In this document: one piece after another, positions 1 to 6,940 of the stretch
Layout of the letters: the number at the start of each line of letters is the position of its first letter
How positions within the stretch are numbered: the first letter of the stretch is position 1
NCBI GenBank assembly: GCA_031257415.1
Contig: JAIROR010000095.1
Coordinates: forward strand, 1-15,133
From: Holosporales bacterium
GTDB taxonomy: Bacteria; Pseudomonadota; Alphaproteobacteria; RUG11792
Length of the DNA: 15,133 nt
Direction of reading: 5' to 3'
Translations under genes and position numbers: made by a program
The notes under the pieces: model-generated
Database searches by the model: none
What the model saw: the letters and a program-made list of their open reading frames with translations, nothing else
Told to the model about the DNA's origin: nothing

Positions 1-1
1 T

Positions 2-915
2 CAACGTACGTCTGACCAGGGGGCAGACAAGATCAAATCGTTGAACGAGCCTTCTGGCACATATACGACGGATCGTAATGCTGGTGAACCGACTGATCGC
101 CTTGCCGTCAGCATTGAGGGCAAATTTTGTGATTCGCAAACAAATGTTCCGCTGGAAGGTAATTTCAGGCTTAAAAACGGTTTCACCTTCATCGGTGACT
201 TTAAGGAGGGTAAATTTAATGGAGAGGGTCACATCATAGCTCCTAATGGACAACTGCTGTATTATGGCCGTTTTAAGAATGGAGCATTTGATGGAAAGGG
301 TGTACTTATGCTGCCTAATGGAGAAGTGTACGAAGGCAAATTTGCAAATGGTAAAAAGCACGGAGAAGGCACGCTTACGTTGTCTGGTGGAAAAGTACTC
401 AATGGAGAATGGGAGGCTGGTGTCCTTGCTGCTCGGTTCACCGAAGGATAGTATCAAGTTTCATGCGAAGGGTAAATATGGAGGAGAGGGCATGTATATT
501 TCTGCTGATGGCAAGCTGATGTACAGTGGCGGGATAAGGCTAGCTTGCGAAACAAGGTGTATGCGCATATGTTAACCTCAGTTTCGTTTAGCGAAACATA
601 AAAGGAGTGTGAAAAACAAGGCGGAACGCGTAAAGTGCGTACAGAAACTTGCGGCTTTATTACGTAGTTTTATGGTTCCGCTAACAGAGGTTTCCATTAA
701 TTGCTTATCAGTTTAAGCCTAAAAAGCCCTCTGTATACCTTGCTGCTCTTAATAATTTTCCTGTTTCTCTTAAACGAAACTGAGGTTATGTTAGCAGGAA
801 TATCTGCGAGGGCTGCTTTGCGAATGGTAGATGGAATGGATGGGGTTATACACTTGCTGGTGGATCAACCGTTCTCCGAGGGTGGATTGAAAGACGACGA
901 GCTTCTTTTGGGTGA
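2..915 (+). pseudogene. MORN-repeat protein, broken (5' partial)
   Basis: The frame is open from base 2 to a stop at 449-451 and shows successive MORN repeats (G.F.NG...GEG....NG..Y.G.F), for example GDFKEGKFNGEG, YYGRFKNGAFDGKG and YEGKFANGKKHGEG. MORN repeats are about 23-residue beta-hairpin modules, often in membrane-associated or effector-like proteins; the role here is unknown. After the stop the repeat pattern resumes in another frame (about 452-540: KYGGEGMYISADGKLMYSGG), then in a third frame after the inserted element (about 793-913: EGCFANGRWNGWGYTLAGG), ending at TGA 913-915. Removing the element does not restore one frame, so there are at least two frameshifts besides the insertion. 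The gene starts left of the window: the only candidate start inside is a TTG at 41 with no clear ribosome-binding site. I call it a decayed gene; a sequencing error could explain one frameshift but not all. Confidence 0.75.
575..786. mobile_element. 212-bp MITE-like element with terminal inverted repeats and target duplication
   Basis: The ends are a perfect 16-bp inverted repeat: ACCTCAGTTTCGTTTA at 575-590 and its reverse complement at 771-786. The similarity continues inward imperfectly (GAAACA on both sides). Directly outside lie identical 7-bp copies of TATGTTA at 568-574 and 787-793, as expected of a target-site duplication. There is no transposase frame inside, so it would be a non-autonomous miniature element moved in trans. 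It lies within the MORN gene remnant, which continues on both sides. I cannot assign an IS family from the ends. Confidence 0.72.
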
Positions 916-1199
916 TTCTGTTCATGGTTCTTTTTTCCTCATGGATCCTTTATTCTGGAGAATAGACACCCAACTTTAAGGATGAACGGTGATTTATTTG
1001 GGTTTCTTTGTTCCTGAGAATGAACAACCAACTTTGATGAGGAGCAGTGATTTATTCAGGCTCCTCTCAATAGATTTCTTTCCAAGCTCGACGCAATCGG
1101 TTTGTCGGTTCGGTGCCCCCATGTACGCTCAGGCACATTCCGCTTCTGTGCTCCGTGTTTCCCTCCCCAAACTTCGATTCTGACGATTTCGGAAGAAGC
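916..1199. other. Non-coding stretch between MORN remnant and nuoC remnant
   Basis: I see no convincing gene. The left part holds a degenerate direct repeat (960-1063). The right part, about 1080-1190, is visibly richer in G+C than its surroundings and abuts the point where nuoC similarity ends. It is open in several frames on both strands, but none resembles the missing nuoC end or a family I recognise. Confidence 0.5.
960..1063 (+). repeat. Degenerate direct repeat, about 46 bp, period 58 bp
   Basis: Bases 960-1005 and 1018-1063 align without gaps at 34 of 46 positions, sharing blocks such as CCAACTTT and GTGATTTATT. The origin is unclear; it may be decayed tandem duplication. Confidence 0.45.
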
Positions 1200-1610
1200 C
1201 TAATAAATAGCCCTGAGATCTGGGTGTCTCGAGAATTTAATTCCAAACATATCGAACATCTCTCTTTCATACCAATTTATATTTTCAAAAACAACGGTCA
1301 GGCTGTGAATAGCTTCGTTCCCTATTTCAGTTGTAATAAAAATTCTTTTATTCAGTTTTTTGCTGTACAAATGATAATACAATTCGAATTTGTTTTCTTC
1401 TTCTTTATCTGTCATATCAACTGCAAAACTATCCATAAGGGTGCTGAATAACAAATCGTCATTCGAAGACAACATAGTACTGATCCTTATTACAGAATTT
1501 GGAGGCACCCTTATGTGCGTGTGTTCACAATGATCTATAATAGAAATCAGATCGTTACCCAAAGAAGCTCTAATAATATTTTTTTCGACATTCAAAAGAG
1601 CCCTCGCCAC
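1200..1610 (-). pseudogene. nuoC: NADH-quinone oxidoreductase subunit C, 3'-truncated
   Basis: NuoC is the peripheral-arm 30-kDa subunit of complex I. The 136-residue frame carries the family's central features: a YYHLYSKKLNKRIFI segment (the 'YHL.S...N.R' region) and the signature INWYEREMFDMFGIKFSRHPDL. Similarity stops three residues later at a TAA. The conserved end that follows in NuoC (ILTDYGF.GHPLRKDFP and about 50 more residues) is absent from all three minus-strand frames downstream. The usual length is about 200 residues. The start is GTG at 1610 with an AAGG-type site overlapping the end of sspB, 3 bases upstream. No nuoA, nuoB or nuoD is adjacent. It is probably a relic left by rearrangement; a short functional form seems unlikely without the C-terminal motif. 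Confidence 0.8.
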
Positions 1611-1613
1611 GAA

Positions 1614-2048
1614 CTAATCACCTTTCCTAAAGATATCCAACGTGACCACATTAGATTTTGCACCTTTATCGGCGCTTTCCTTTACGTCTGCAAAATTGGG
1701 ACGAAGCTCTATAGAAAAATCTTCAGAAGGATCAGAAAGAGACGTTATTGATGAAAAAGGAATATACAACGTTTCATCATCATGCTCGAAAGCCAATGTA
1801 ACAGAGAATCCATAGTTATCAATTTTTAGATCCCAAAATTCATACTGTAAAACAATTGTCATTTCCTCATCAAATTCTTCTGCCAAGAACTCCGAAATAT
1901 CAACACCGGGATGCTGTGTGGCAAAGATTATATAAAGATGCTGCTTTTTATAGAGGCCATCTTTCGCAACAATTCCAAGTATATTACGAACAACCGACAG
2001 CAGAGCATCATTTACCATTTGCTCATAATTCATCTTTTTAAACGACAT
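1614..2048 (-). CDS. sspB: SspB, ClpXP adaptor for ssrA-tagged proteins (alphaproteobacterial type)
   Basis: SspB tethers ssrA-tagged proteins to the ClpXP protease. The 144-residue protein shows the family core: LYIIFATQHPGVDIS near residue 38, EEMTIVLQYEFWDL near residue 61, then GFSVTLAFEHDDETLYIPFSSI and a FSIELRP strand. The C-terminal VVTLDIFRKGD fits the short ClpX-binding tail that ends alphaproteobacterial SspB proteins. The ATG at 2048 has GGAG about 10 bases upstream; an ATG six codons in is possible. The gene follows ssrA on the same strand, so a substrate tag and its adaptor are neighbours. A nuoC remnant follows 3 bases after the stop. A separate promoter candidate lies inside the ssrA 3' region. 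Confidence 0.88.
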   Translation of the reverse strand: MSFKKMNYEQMVNDALLSVVRNILGIVAKDGLYKKQHLYIIFATQHPGVDISEFLAEEFDEEMTIVLQYEFWDLKIDNYGFSVTLAFEHDDETLYIPFSSITSLSDPSEDFSIELRPNFADVKESADKGAKSNVVTLDIFRKGD

Positions 2049-2064
2049 ACCTCATCGTCTCCAT

Positions 2065-2105
2065 CAAAACAAAACGTGGGGCTTTCTGTTGCTCGGCAGC
2101 CCCAC
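2065..2105 (-). terminator. Rho-independent terminator of ssrA
   Basis: On the minus strand GTGGGGCT (2105-2098) pairs perfectly with AGCCCCAC (2083-2076) around a 14-base loop. A T-rich run, GTTTTGTTTTG, follows. It lies just after the tmRNA coding piece and just before sspB, so it may also limit read-through into sspB. Confidence 0.75.
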
Positions 2106-2116
2106 CGACCGCAGGA

Positions 2117-2145
2117 AGTATATCACTTAAAAAGCAATATGTCAC
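2117..2145 (-). promoter_or_regulatory. Candidate sspB promoter inside the 3' part of ssrA
   Basis: On the minus strand there is GTGACA (2145-2140), a 17-base spacer, and TATACT (2122-2117). Each differs from the sigma-70 consensus at one position. A transcript would begin near 2110 and meet the 2105-2076 hairpin almost at once, so the hairpin could act as an attenuator. The site may also be a chance match within tmRNA sequence. Confidence 0.35.
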
Positions 2146-2173
2146 CAAAAGCAGTTAACACCTATAGAGGCGA

Positions 2174-2281
2174 TTAAGCAGCTTTCGCAACAGCATCTGC
2201 CCTGTTGAGCTGAACCGCTTTCGCGACCCGTGCCCTATTGAGCTGACGAACACTTCCCTTTCCTTGCCCTTTTAAGTTGGC
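2174..2281 (-). other. ssrA: tmRNA tag-peptide reading frame, about 35 codons, internally duplicated
   Basis: From a predicted resume codon GCC (2281-2279), followed by AAC as in most tags (A-N start), the frame runs 35 codons to TAA (2176-2174). It starts ANLKGQGKGS and ends NRADAVAKAA. Two copies of one unit follow each other: VRQLNRARVAKA, then VQLNRADAVAKAA. The DNA copies share CAGCTCAA-AGGGCA and GCGAAAGC and differ by 3-base indels that keep the frame. The peptide has eight Lys/Arg and one Asp, whereas usual alphaproteobacterial tags are short and acidic (ANDN...). The resume position is inferred, not proven. Confidence 0.7.
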
Positions 2282-2487
2282 ATTTATTAAAACAGCCCGA
2301 TAACGGTGGTACAATGCCGGACAAAAGGAAGGCCTTTATCGCACCATGTCGAACCTATTTCGCCCCCATACAACGCAGCCTCGCTCACGAACAGCTTCGC
2401 TCCTTTGGTGGAGGCGCCGGGTACCGCCCCCGGGTCCACAATGCCTATTACGCAATCCGTTTATTGTCGTAGTCAATAGACATATAA

Positions 2488-2516
2488 ATTCTAACACGCC
2501 CGCAAGTGGATGTCAA
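2488..2516 (-). promoter_or_regulatory. Promoter of ssrA
   Basis: On the minus strand a perfect TTGACA (2516-2511) is followed by a 17-base spacer and TAGAAT (2493-2488), giving a start near 2481. This is a strong sigma-70-type promoter, as expected for an abundant stable RNA. Confidence 0.8.
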
Positions 2517-2873
2517 GCGGTATTTTTGCGTCGTATAAGTGTCCCATGCGAAAAATTATTGGAGAAAAAATTAAACACATCTACAATCGGCCTCATTCAA
2601 CGATTTTTACTATACTATTGTACCTGCTGTTTTTGTCGTTTCGTTGATTATGCTGGGCAATAAGATATTGCTCTTTTCAGTTCTAAAATGAAGAAAAGGT
2701 CTCAATAGGTATTTAATCTCATCTTCAAAACTATAGTTTTTATGCCGATTTCATTCCAAGTGTTCCAACTCTAAAAGTGAATGCTTTTTAAGACAGCCAT
2801 TTGATTAACTTCACAAGTCTTTTTCAATCTTTATGATATCCTGGTAATTCTCCAGTTCGTGGTGTGTGAACAT
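2517..2873. other. Intergenic stretch upstream of ssrA, no gene seen
   Basis: No start codon with a ribosome-binding site opens a believable frame on either strand. A plus-strand frame ending near 2683 would encode one hydrophobic segment but has no start. A perfect 14-bp palindrome, AAAACTATAGTTTT, lies at 2727-2740. No clear terminator is visible for the lipoprotein gene that ends at 2874. Confidence 0.5.
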
Positions 2874-3611
2874 CTACTCCTCTACGATATATGAGATATA
2901 TCCGATGATTCTATCATTGTTTTCTTTTTTAGTGAGGAAATATGCGCAATCTCTATCCTTGTTGTAATATATTGCGCGAACGACTTTAAAGTATTTTGGT
3001 TTATTTGCCAGTCTACCGTGTCCTCTATTTGCGCGAGTCAACTCTTCAATCCTGATTCTGTGATTTGCGTTCGGGTATAAAAAGCCGAGCCTCTCATAGA
3101 TGTCATCTTTATTGATGTTATCTTTATTGATGTTATCTTTACTTTCAAATATTGCATCGTCTTTGTTATTGCTGCACGCAATGCTAACTCCGTTTTGAGA
3201 GAAGATTGTTATCTGATAACACCATGGGTGCGCTCTGCACAATGCGTTTAATACATGGGATAATTCTGTTTCAACAACACCACCAGAGTATGACTTAAAT
3301 AAATATTTCTTGTCTTTCCTTGCCAAAGATTCAAGTTCCATTTCTGATCGAACAAGCGCGTGGATATCGTATTCGTTTTGTTTTTTTAGGCTCTTTAAGA
3401 GATAGTCTTTGATAAAGAAATAAACATCACAATTAGTATTGTCGCCGATTGGGGATTGCGCAAAACCTTCATCAGTACTCGTACGCTTCGCGCTCTCGAG
3501 TGAAGATCTCTCTGAAGGTTCAATTCTGCTACATCCAATTAGTTGAAGAAACAATAGTGATACTGAGAAAAATACAGCATTTTTTCCATTGCACACTTTT
3601 CCATTGCACAC
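2874..3611 (-). CDS. Predicted lipoprotein of unknown function
   Basis: The 245-residue protein has a lipoprotein signal: a short basic start, a hydrophobic segment (VFFSVSLLFLQ) and a lipobox LIGC with the lipidated Cys at about residue 27. It should be anchored to a membrane facing the periplasm. I do not recognise the rest. The stretch from about residue 110 (ALCRAHPWCYQITIFSQNGVSIA) to the end (CAYFLTKK...IIGYISYIVEE) has the feel of a small PAS/Cache-like sensory fold, but that is only an impression. The NINKD motif is duplicated near residues 157-166 by a 15-bp tandem repeat. The start is uncertain: GTG at 3611 or GTG at 3596, because a 15-bp duplication doubled the start region. It begins 11 bases after the gatA stop and is probably co-transcribed with gatA. 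Confidence 0.72.
   Translation of the reverse strand: MCNGKVCNGKNAVFFSVSLLFLQLIGCSRIEPSERSSLESAKRTSTDEGFAQSPIGDNTNCDVYFFIKDYLLKSLKKQNEYDIHALVRSEMELESLARKDKKYLFKSYSGGVVETELSHVLNALCRAHPWCYQITIFSQNGVSIACSNNKDDAIFESKDNINKDNINKDDIYERLGFLYPNANHRIRIEELTRANRGHGRLANKPKYFKVVRAIYYNKDRDCAYFLTKKENNDRIIGYISYIVEE
3105..3146 (-). repeat. 15-bp tandem repeat, about 2.5 copies, inside lipoprotein gene
   Basis: On the plus strand the unit ATCTTTATTGATGTT occurs at 3105-3119 and 3120-3134 with a partial third copy after it. Being a multiple of three, it keeps the frame and gives repeated NINKD. Confidence 0.85.
3582..3611 (-). repeat. 15-bp tandem duplication covering the lipoprotein start
   Basis: The plus-strand unit TTTTCCATTGCACAC is present twice, at 3582-3596 and 3597-3611. 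It creates two equivalent in-frame GTG starts (3611 and 3596), each followed by Cys-Asn-Gly-Lys. Confidence 0.85.
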
Positions 3612-3622
3612 TTGGGTAACTC

Positions 3623-5086
3623 TTAGCCGTAACTTTTTTCAATTACGGAAGCTGCTTTAAAGATTGTTTGTTCATCAAAGTAGTTTCCTATCAATTGGAC
3701 CCCAAGAGGCAGTTCATCGACGGCAGAGACGCCACCTGGAACAGAGATCGCTGGCAATCCAGCAATATTGACTGTAACTGTAAAAACATCATTCAGATAC
3801 ATTTGCACAGGATCGTTTACAGCCTCATCGTCTATTCCAAATGCAATCATTGGAGTTGTTGCCGTGAGCACAAGATCGGCCTTTGAAAACGCATTGTCCC
3901 GAAAGTCGTTCTTTATCATCTTCCTGATCTTGAGAGCCCTGTTATAATAAGCATCGTAATGGCCCGCGGAAAGGATATACGTTCCTGCGAGGATTCTTCT
4001 TTTGACTTCTTCTCCGAACCCTTCTGATCGCGATAATGTATACATGTCATCGATATTTGCTGGGTTCTCAGCCCTGTGTCCATACCTAACTCCATCATAT
4101 CGTGCTAGATTTGAGGACGCCTCTGCAGGAGCTATGATATAATATGCAGGAAGAGCATATGGAGTTGTTTCAAGGCTGATATCAACGATTTGGCAACCAG
4201 CGTCCTGGAGCCACTGTTTGGCACAGTCCAAGACTCTCAGGTTATCCTCGTTTAGCCCGTCGGTATACTGTTTTGCGATTCCTATTCGCAATCCTTTTAC
4301 AGATTGTCCTATAAAAGGCAAGTACTCTGGAATATCCACTTTTTCAGATGTAGAATCTTTTGGGTCATATCCTGCCATGGAATTCAGCATAATAGCGGCA
4401 TCCTCAACAGTCTTGGTCATGGGGCCAGCCTGATCAAGTGATGAAGCAAATGCCACCATTCCGTATCTGGAACACAAGCCATATGTTGGTTTAATACCGA
4501 CAATCCCCGCAAAAGCAGCTGGTTGGCGAACTGAGCCACCAGTATCTGATCCAGTCGCAGCAACCACAAGATCTGCTGAGACAGCAGCGGCAGAGCCTCC
4601 AGAAGAACCTCCTGGGACAAGAGGGGTATTAGGATTTGTTTTTTTTCTAATCCTAAGCCACGATGGGCCGAAATAGCTCGTTAGGTTAGACGATCCCATG
4701 GCAAACTCGTCCATGTTTGTTTTACCCAAGAAAATAGCTCCATTATTCAACAGGTTCTGAGAAACAGTCGATTCATATTGTGGAACGAAATCTTCGAGTA
4801 TTCTTGAGCCAGCAGTTGTTCTGATGCCCTTTGTACAAAAAAGATCCTTAACTCCTATTGGGACGCCGAGCATTCTTTCTTTTGCCCAAGCTTCCGTATT
4901 GGAACTTATTTTTTCGTCGGCTTCTTTGGCTGCCTTAATCGCGCCCTCCTCATTGAGAGTTATAAAGGCGTTGAGATCTTTGTTTTTATCTATCCTTTCA
5001 AGGTAATGATTAACGAGCTCCAATGCCGAAAATTCTTTCGATCTCAACCCTTCAACGGTTTTCCTAATGGTTAGATTACTTATCAT
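3623..5086 (-). CDS. gatA: Asp/Glu-tRNA amidotransferase subunit A
   Basis: GatA is the amidase of GatCAB. It frees ammonia from glutamine to convert Glu-tRNA(Gln), and often Asp-tRNA(Asn), to the amidated forms in the cytoplasm. The 487-residue protein has the amidase-signature triad: Lys80 in GVPIGVKDLF, Ser161 in PGGSSGGSAAAV and Ser185 in GSDTGGSVRQPAAF. The region after it (GIVGIKPTYGLCSRYGM, SLDQAGPM) and the C-terminal LPAISVPGG and LPLGVQLIG are typical, as is the length. I chose ATG 5086 over an in-frame start at 5131 because it has AGGTG a few bases upstream and avoids overlapping rnj, whose stop is one base away. gatB and gatC are not in the window. It follows rnj and precedes the lipoprotein gene, probably on one transcript. 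Confidence 0.96.
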   Translation of the reverse strand: MISNLTIRKTVEGLRSKEFSALELVNHYLERIDKNKDLNAFITLNEEGAIKAAKEADEKISSNTEAWAKERMLGVPIGVKDLFCTKGIRTTAGSRILEDFVPQYESTVSQNLLNNGAIFLGKTNMDEFAMGSSNLTSYFGPSWLRIRKKTNPNTPLVPGGSSGGSAAAVSADLVVAATGSDTGGSVRQPAAFAGIVGIKPTYGLCSRYGMVAFASSLDQAGPMTKTVEDAAIMLNSMAGYDPKDSTSEKVDIPEYLPFIGQSVKGLRIGIAKQYTDGLNEDNLRVLDCAKQWLQDAGCQIVDISLETTPYALPAYYIIAPAEASSNLARYDGVRYGHRAENPANIDDMYTLSRSEGFGEEVKRRILAGTYILSAGHYDAYYNRALKIRKMIKNDFRDNAFSKADLVLTATTPMIAFGIDDEAVNDPVQMYLNDVFTVTVNIAGLPAISVPGGVSAVDELPLGVQLIGNYFDEQTIFKAASVIEKSYG

Positions 5087-5087
5087 A

Positions 5088-6764
5088 TTAACACCTATGG
5101 ACATGCACAGACACAAGCGGTTTTTTATCACAACATTTCAATAATAGCCTTTTTACGGATCTTTTTACAGCGTCTATCAGTAGGTCGGCATTGCTGGAAT
5201 ATGAAGCTATATCGTTTGTTATTGCTTGGTATATAAGAGTCTGCAAGTACTCCTGTATTTCATTTGTAATGTATATGCCGCTTATAACAACATCCGGAGA
5301 GCTATTCAGCGTATCGCTACTTGAATTCAGCAGGAAGCTGACGCTCACGTGCCCGGAAGTTGACATTGCTGCTCTTTCTTTGACTATGGGGCTGCTGAGC
5401 GGAATAACGTTGCCGCTTTCTATGCAGCACAAGCCAACCTTTTTGGAGCCAATTTTGCTGAGTTTCCCGTCAATGAGCGAAATAACGTCTCCTGACTCTG
5501 CCACAATTGTCTCATCGATTCCGCAGGCCTTGGCAAATTTCTCGTGCGTCCGTAGCATGCACGGATCGCCATGGATGGGCATGAAAGATCTCGGCTGAAG
5601 CCACTTATACATATTAGATACGGCGGACTTGTTTGGATGCCCGGAGACATGTATCTTGGCTGTTGTCAGTTCTGTTGTTATTATCTCAACACCGCTTTTA
5701 ACGAGCATATTCTGAAGTTCTCTAATACCGAGCTCGTTCCCTGGAATAACTTTCGACGAAAAGACAACAACGTCGTTTTTCCCAAGCTTCGTAACTCTAT
5801 TTTCCTTTTTAGCAATCTTATAGAGTGCAGAACGGAGCTCTCCTTGAGATCCTGTGCATAGAAAAGCGACCTTATGCGGAGGCATGTCCGCGGCTTCTTC
5901 TTCTGATATCACTCCATTTACCGCCCTTTTTAAATCGCTTGAATAGTATGAAGTCTTAGAGATGGCATCCAGCATTTTATGCATCGAACGCCCGATGACG
6001 GCTACCTTCCTGCCTGTTTCCAGGGCGACACTCATTATCGCCTCCATGCGAGCAAGATTTGAAGCAAACAATGTTATGGTAATTCTTCTATCTTTGTTGT
6101 CCTTAAATATTTTTTTTATAGCAGCCTTGACATCTTTTTCTGATCCCTCGCTAGTATCGTTCTCACAATTCATAATATTAGTCGAATCGCAAAGCAGACA
6201 GTCAACTCCTGTCTTTCCTATTTTCTCCATTCTCTTAATATTGATGGAATCTCCTATCATGGGAGTATCATCTATTTTCCAGTCTCCAGAACAAAAAATA
6301 TTACCGTAATGAGTCTTAATATACACGCCGGATGAGCCAACTATAGAATGCGCAAGAGGAACATATTCAATTTCGAACTCACCGATACGGAACGAATCAT
6401 TATTCCTCACGACGTGAATCTCAACATTATTTCCCCATGAACACTCGCTGAATTTTTGCCTCAAAACGGCAGCAGGAAATTCAGTCACGTATATTGGAAT
6501 TCTGAGTTTGTTCCAGAGGTGCTGAATCGCTCCTATGTGATCCTCATGGGCGTGTGTAACCAAAATCCCCTTTATATTATTCCTAACTTCAAGTGGAAAC
6601 GAAATATCTGGAACCAAAATCTCGATACCATATTTGTCATAAAAAGCAATTCCAAGATCCAAAATTATCCACTCATTATCGCATCCTATCATCATACTAT
6701 TGGCGCCTATCTGCTCCAACCCTCCGATGGGGACTATTGTTAATCCTTCTTTTTTCTCATGCAT
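5088..6764 (-). CDS. rnj: Ribonuclease J
   Basis: RNase J is a metallo-beta-lactamase/beta-CASP nuclease with 5'-3' exonuclease and endonuclease activity in RNA decay and rRNA processing. The 558-residue protein (usual length) shows the metal motif HAHEDH at residues 71-76, His139 (PLAHS), Asp161 (SGDWKIDDTP) and CDSTN at 192-196. The beta-CASP part follows: FASNLARMEAI near 233, HVSGHPNK at 372-379 and the PIHGDPCMLRTH motif at 396-407. The C-terminal domain follows to about 558. ATG 6764 has AAAGGA about 8 bases upstream. The stop is one base from the gatA ATG, so translation may be coupled. The 176-base gap to bioY contains a purine-rich leader and no strong promoter that I can see. Confidence 0.95.
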   Translation of the reverse strand: MHEKKEGLTIVPIGGLEQIGANSMMIGCDNEWIILDLGIAFYDKYGIEILVPDISFPLEVRNNIKGILVTHAHEDHIGAIQHLWNKLRIPIYVTEFPAAVLRQKFSECSWGNNVEIHVVRNNDSFRIGEFEIEYVPLAHSIVGSSGVYIKTHYGNIFCSGDWKIDDTPMIGDSINIKRMEKIGKTGVDCLLCDSTNIMNCENDTSEGSEKDVKAAIKKIFKDNKDRRITITLFASNLARMEAIMSVALETGRKVAVIGRSMHKMLDAISKTSYYSSDLKRAVNGVISEEEAADMPPHKVAFLCTGSQGELRSALYKIAKKENRVTKLGKNDVVVFSSKVIPGNELGIRELQNMLVKSGVEIITTELTTAKIHVSGHPNKSAVSNMYKWLQPRSFMPIHGDPCMLRTHEKFAKACGIDETIVAESGDVISLIDGKLSKIGSKKVGLCCIESGNVIPLSSPIVKERAAMSTSGHVSVSFLLNSSSDTLNSSPDVVISGIYITNEIQEYLQTLIYQAITNDIASYSSNADLLIDAVKRSVKRLLLKCCDKKPLVSVHVHRC

Positions 6765-6940
6765 ACAAGCTATCCTTTGTCAACAGACACATCCTCAAAA
6801 AACACGAGGAGCAAACCGCAAGGTCCCCCTCCGTATGATTGTACTACAGACTTTCTCCTTAGTCTCTCCTTTTTCTCGATTCTCAAAACGTCATATCAAG
6901 AACTTATCGCATATGATCAGCTAAGTATTTAGTCAAATGC

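Larger units (their letters stand above)
2076..2481 (-). ncRNA. ssrA: Two-piece, circularly permuted tmRNA (ssrA)
   Basis: tmRNA with SmpB rescues stalled ribosomes and adds a degradation tag. The gene has the permuted order known in alphaproteobacteria. The acceptor RNA comes first (about 2481-2406): a T-arm CCGGG/GGCGGTA/CCCGG, acceptor strand CGCCTCC, then ACCA with its last A at 2406. A 38-base spacer (2405-2368) follows. The coding RNA begins at 2367 with GGGGGCGAAATAGGTTCGAC, the usual 5' hallmark. GGGGGCG pairs with CGCCTCC over 7 bp (one G.U), and CATGGTGC can pair with GCATTGTG, closing the helix below the tRNA-like domain. The resume codon is predicted 86 bases from the coding-RNA 5' end, close to the E. 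coli spacing. Exact 5' and 3' ends are estimated from the promoter and terminator. Confidence 0.92.

Noticed and set aside
246..575. Programmed frameshift rescuing the MORN gene near 440
   Set aside because: No slippery sequence is visible there, a second frame change exists downstream, and an element interrupts the gene; decay is simpler.
1067..1270. Frameshifted continuation of nuoC in another minus-strand frame
   Set aside because: None of the three frames contains the expected DYGF.GHPLRKDFP block, so this is truncation rather than a frameshift.
2346..2663. 105-codon plus-strand frame
   Set aside because: It lies opposite the tmRNA acceptor piece and the ssrA promoter; the RNA gene explains the sequence.
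2549..2683. Plus-strand frame with one hydrophobic segment (FYYTIVPAVFVVSLIMLG)
   Set aside because: No start codon before the hydrophobic part and no ribosome-binding site; chance or a remnant too short to name.
6888..6935. Promoter for rnj (TTGACT, 17 bases, TATGCG)
   Set aside because: The -35 box is fair but the -10 box is poor; not enough to list.
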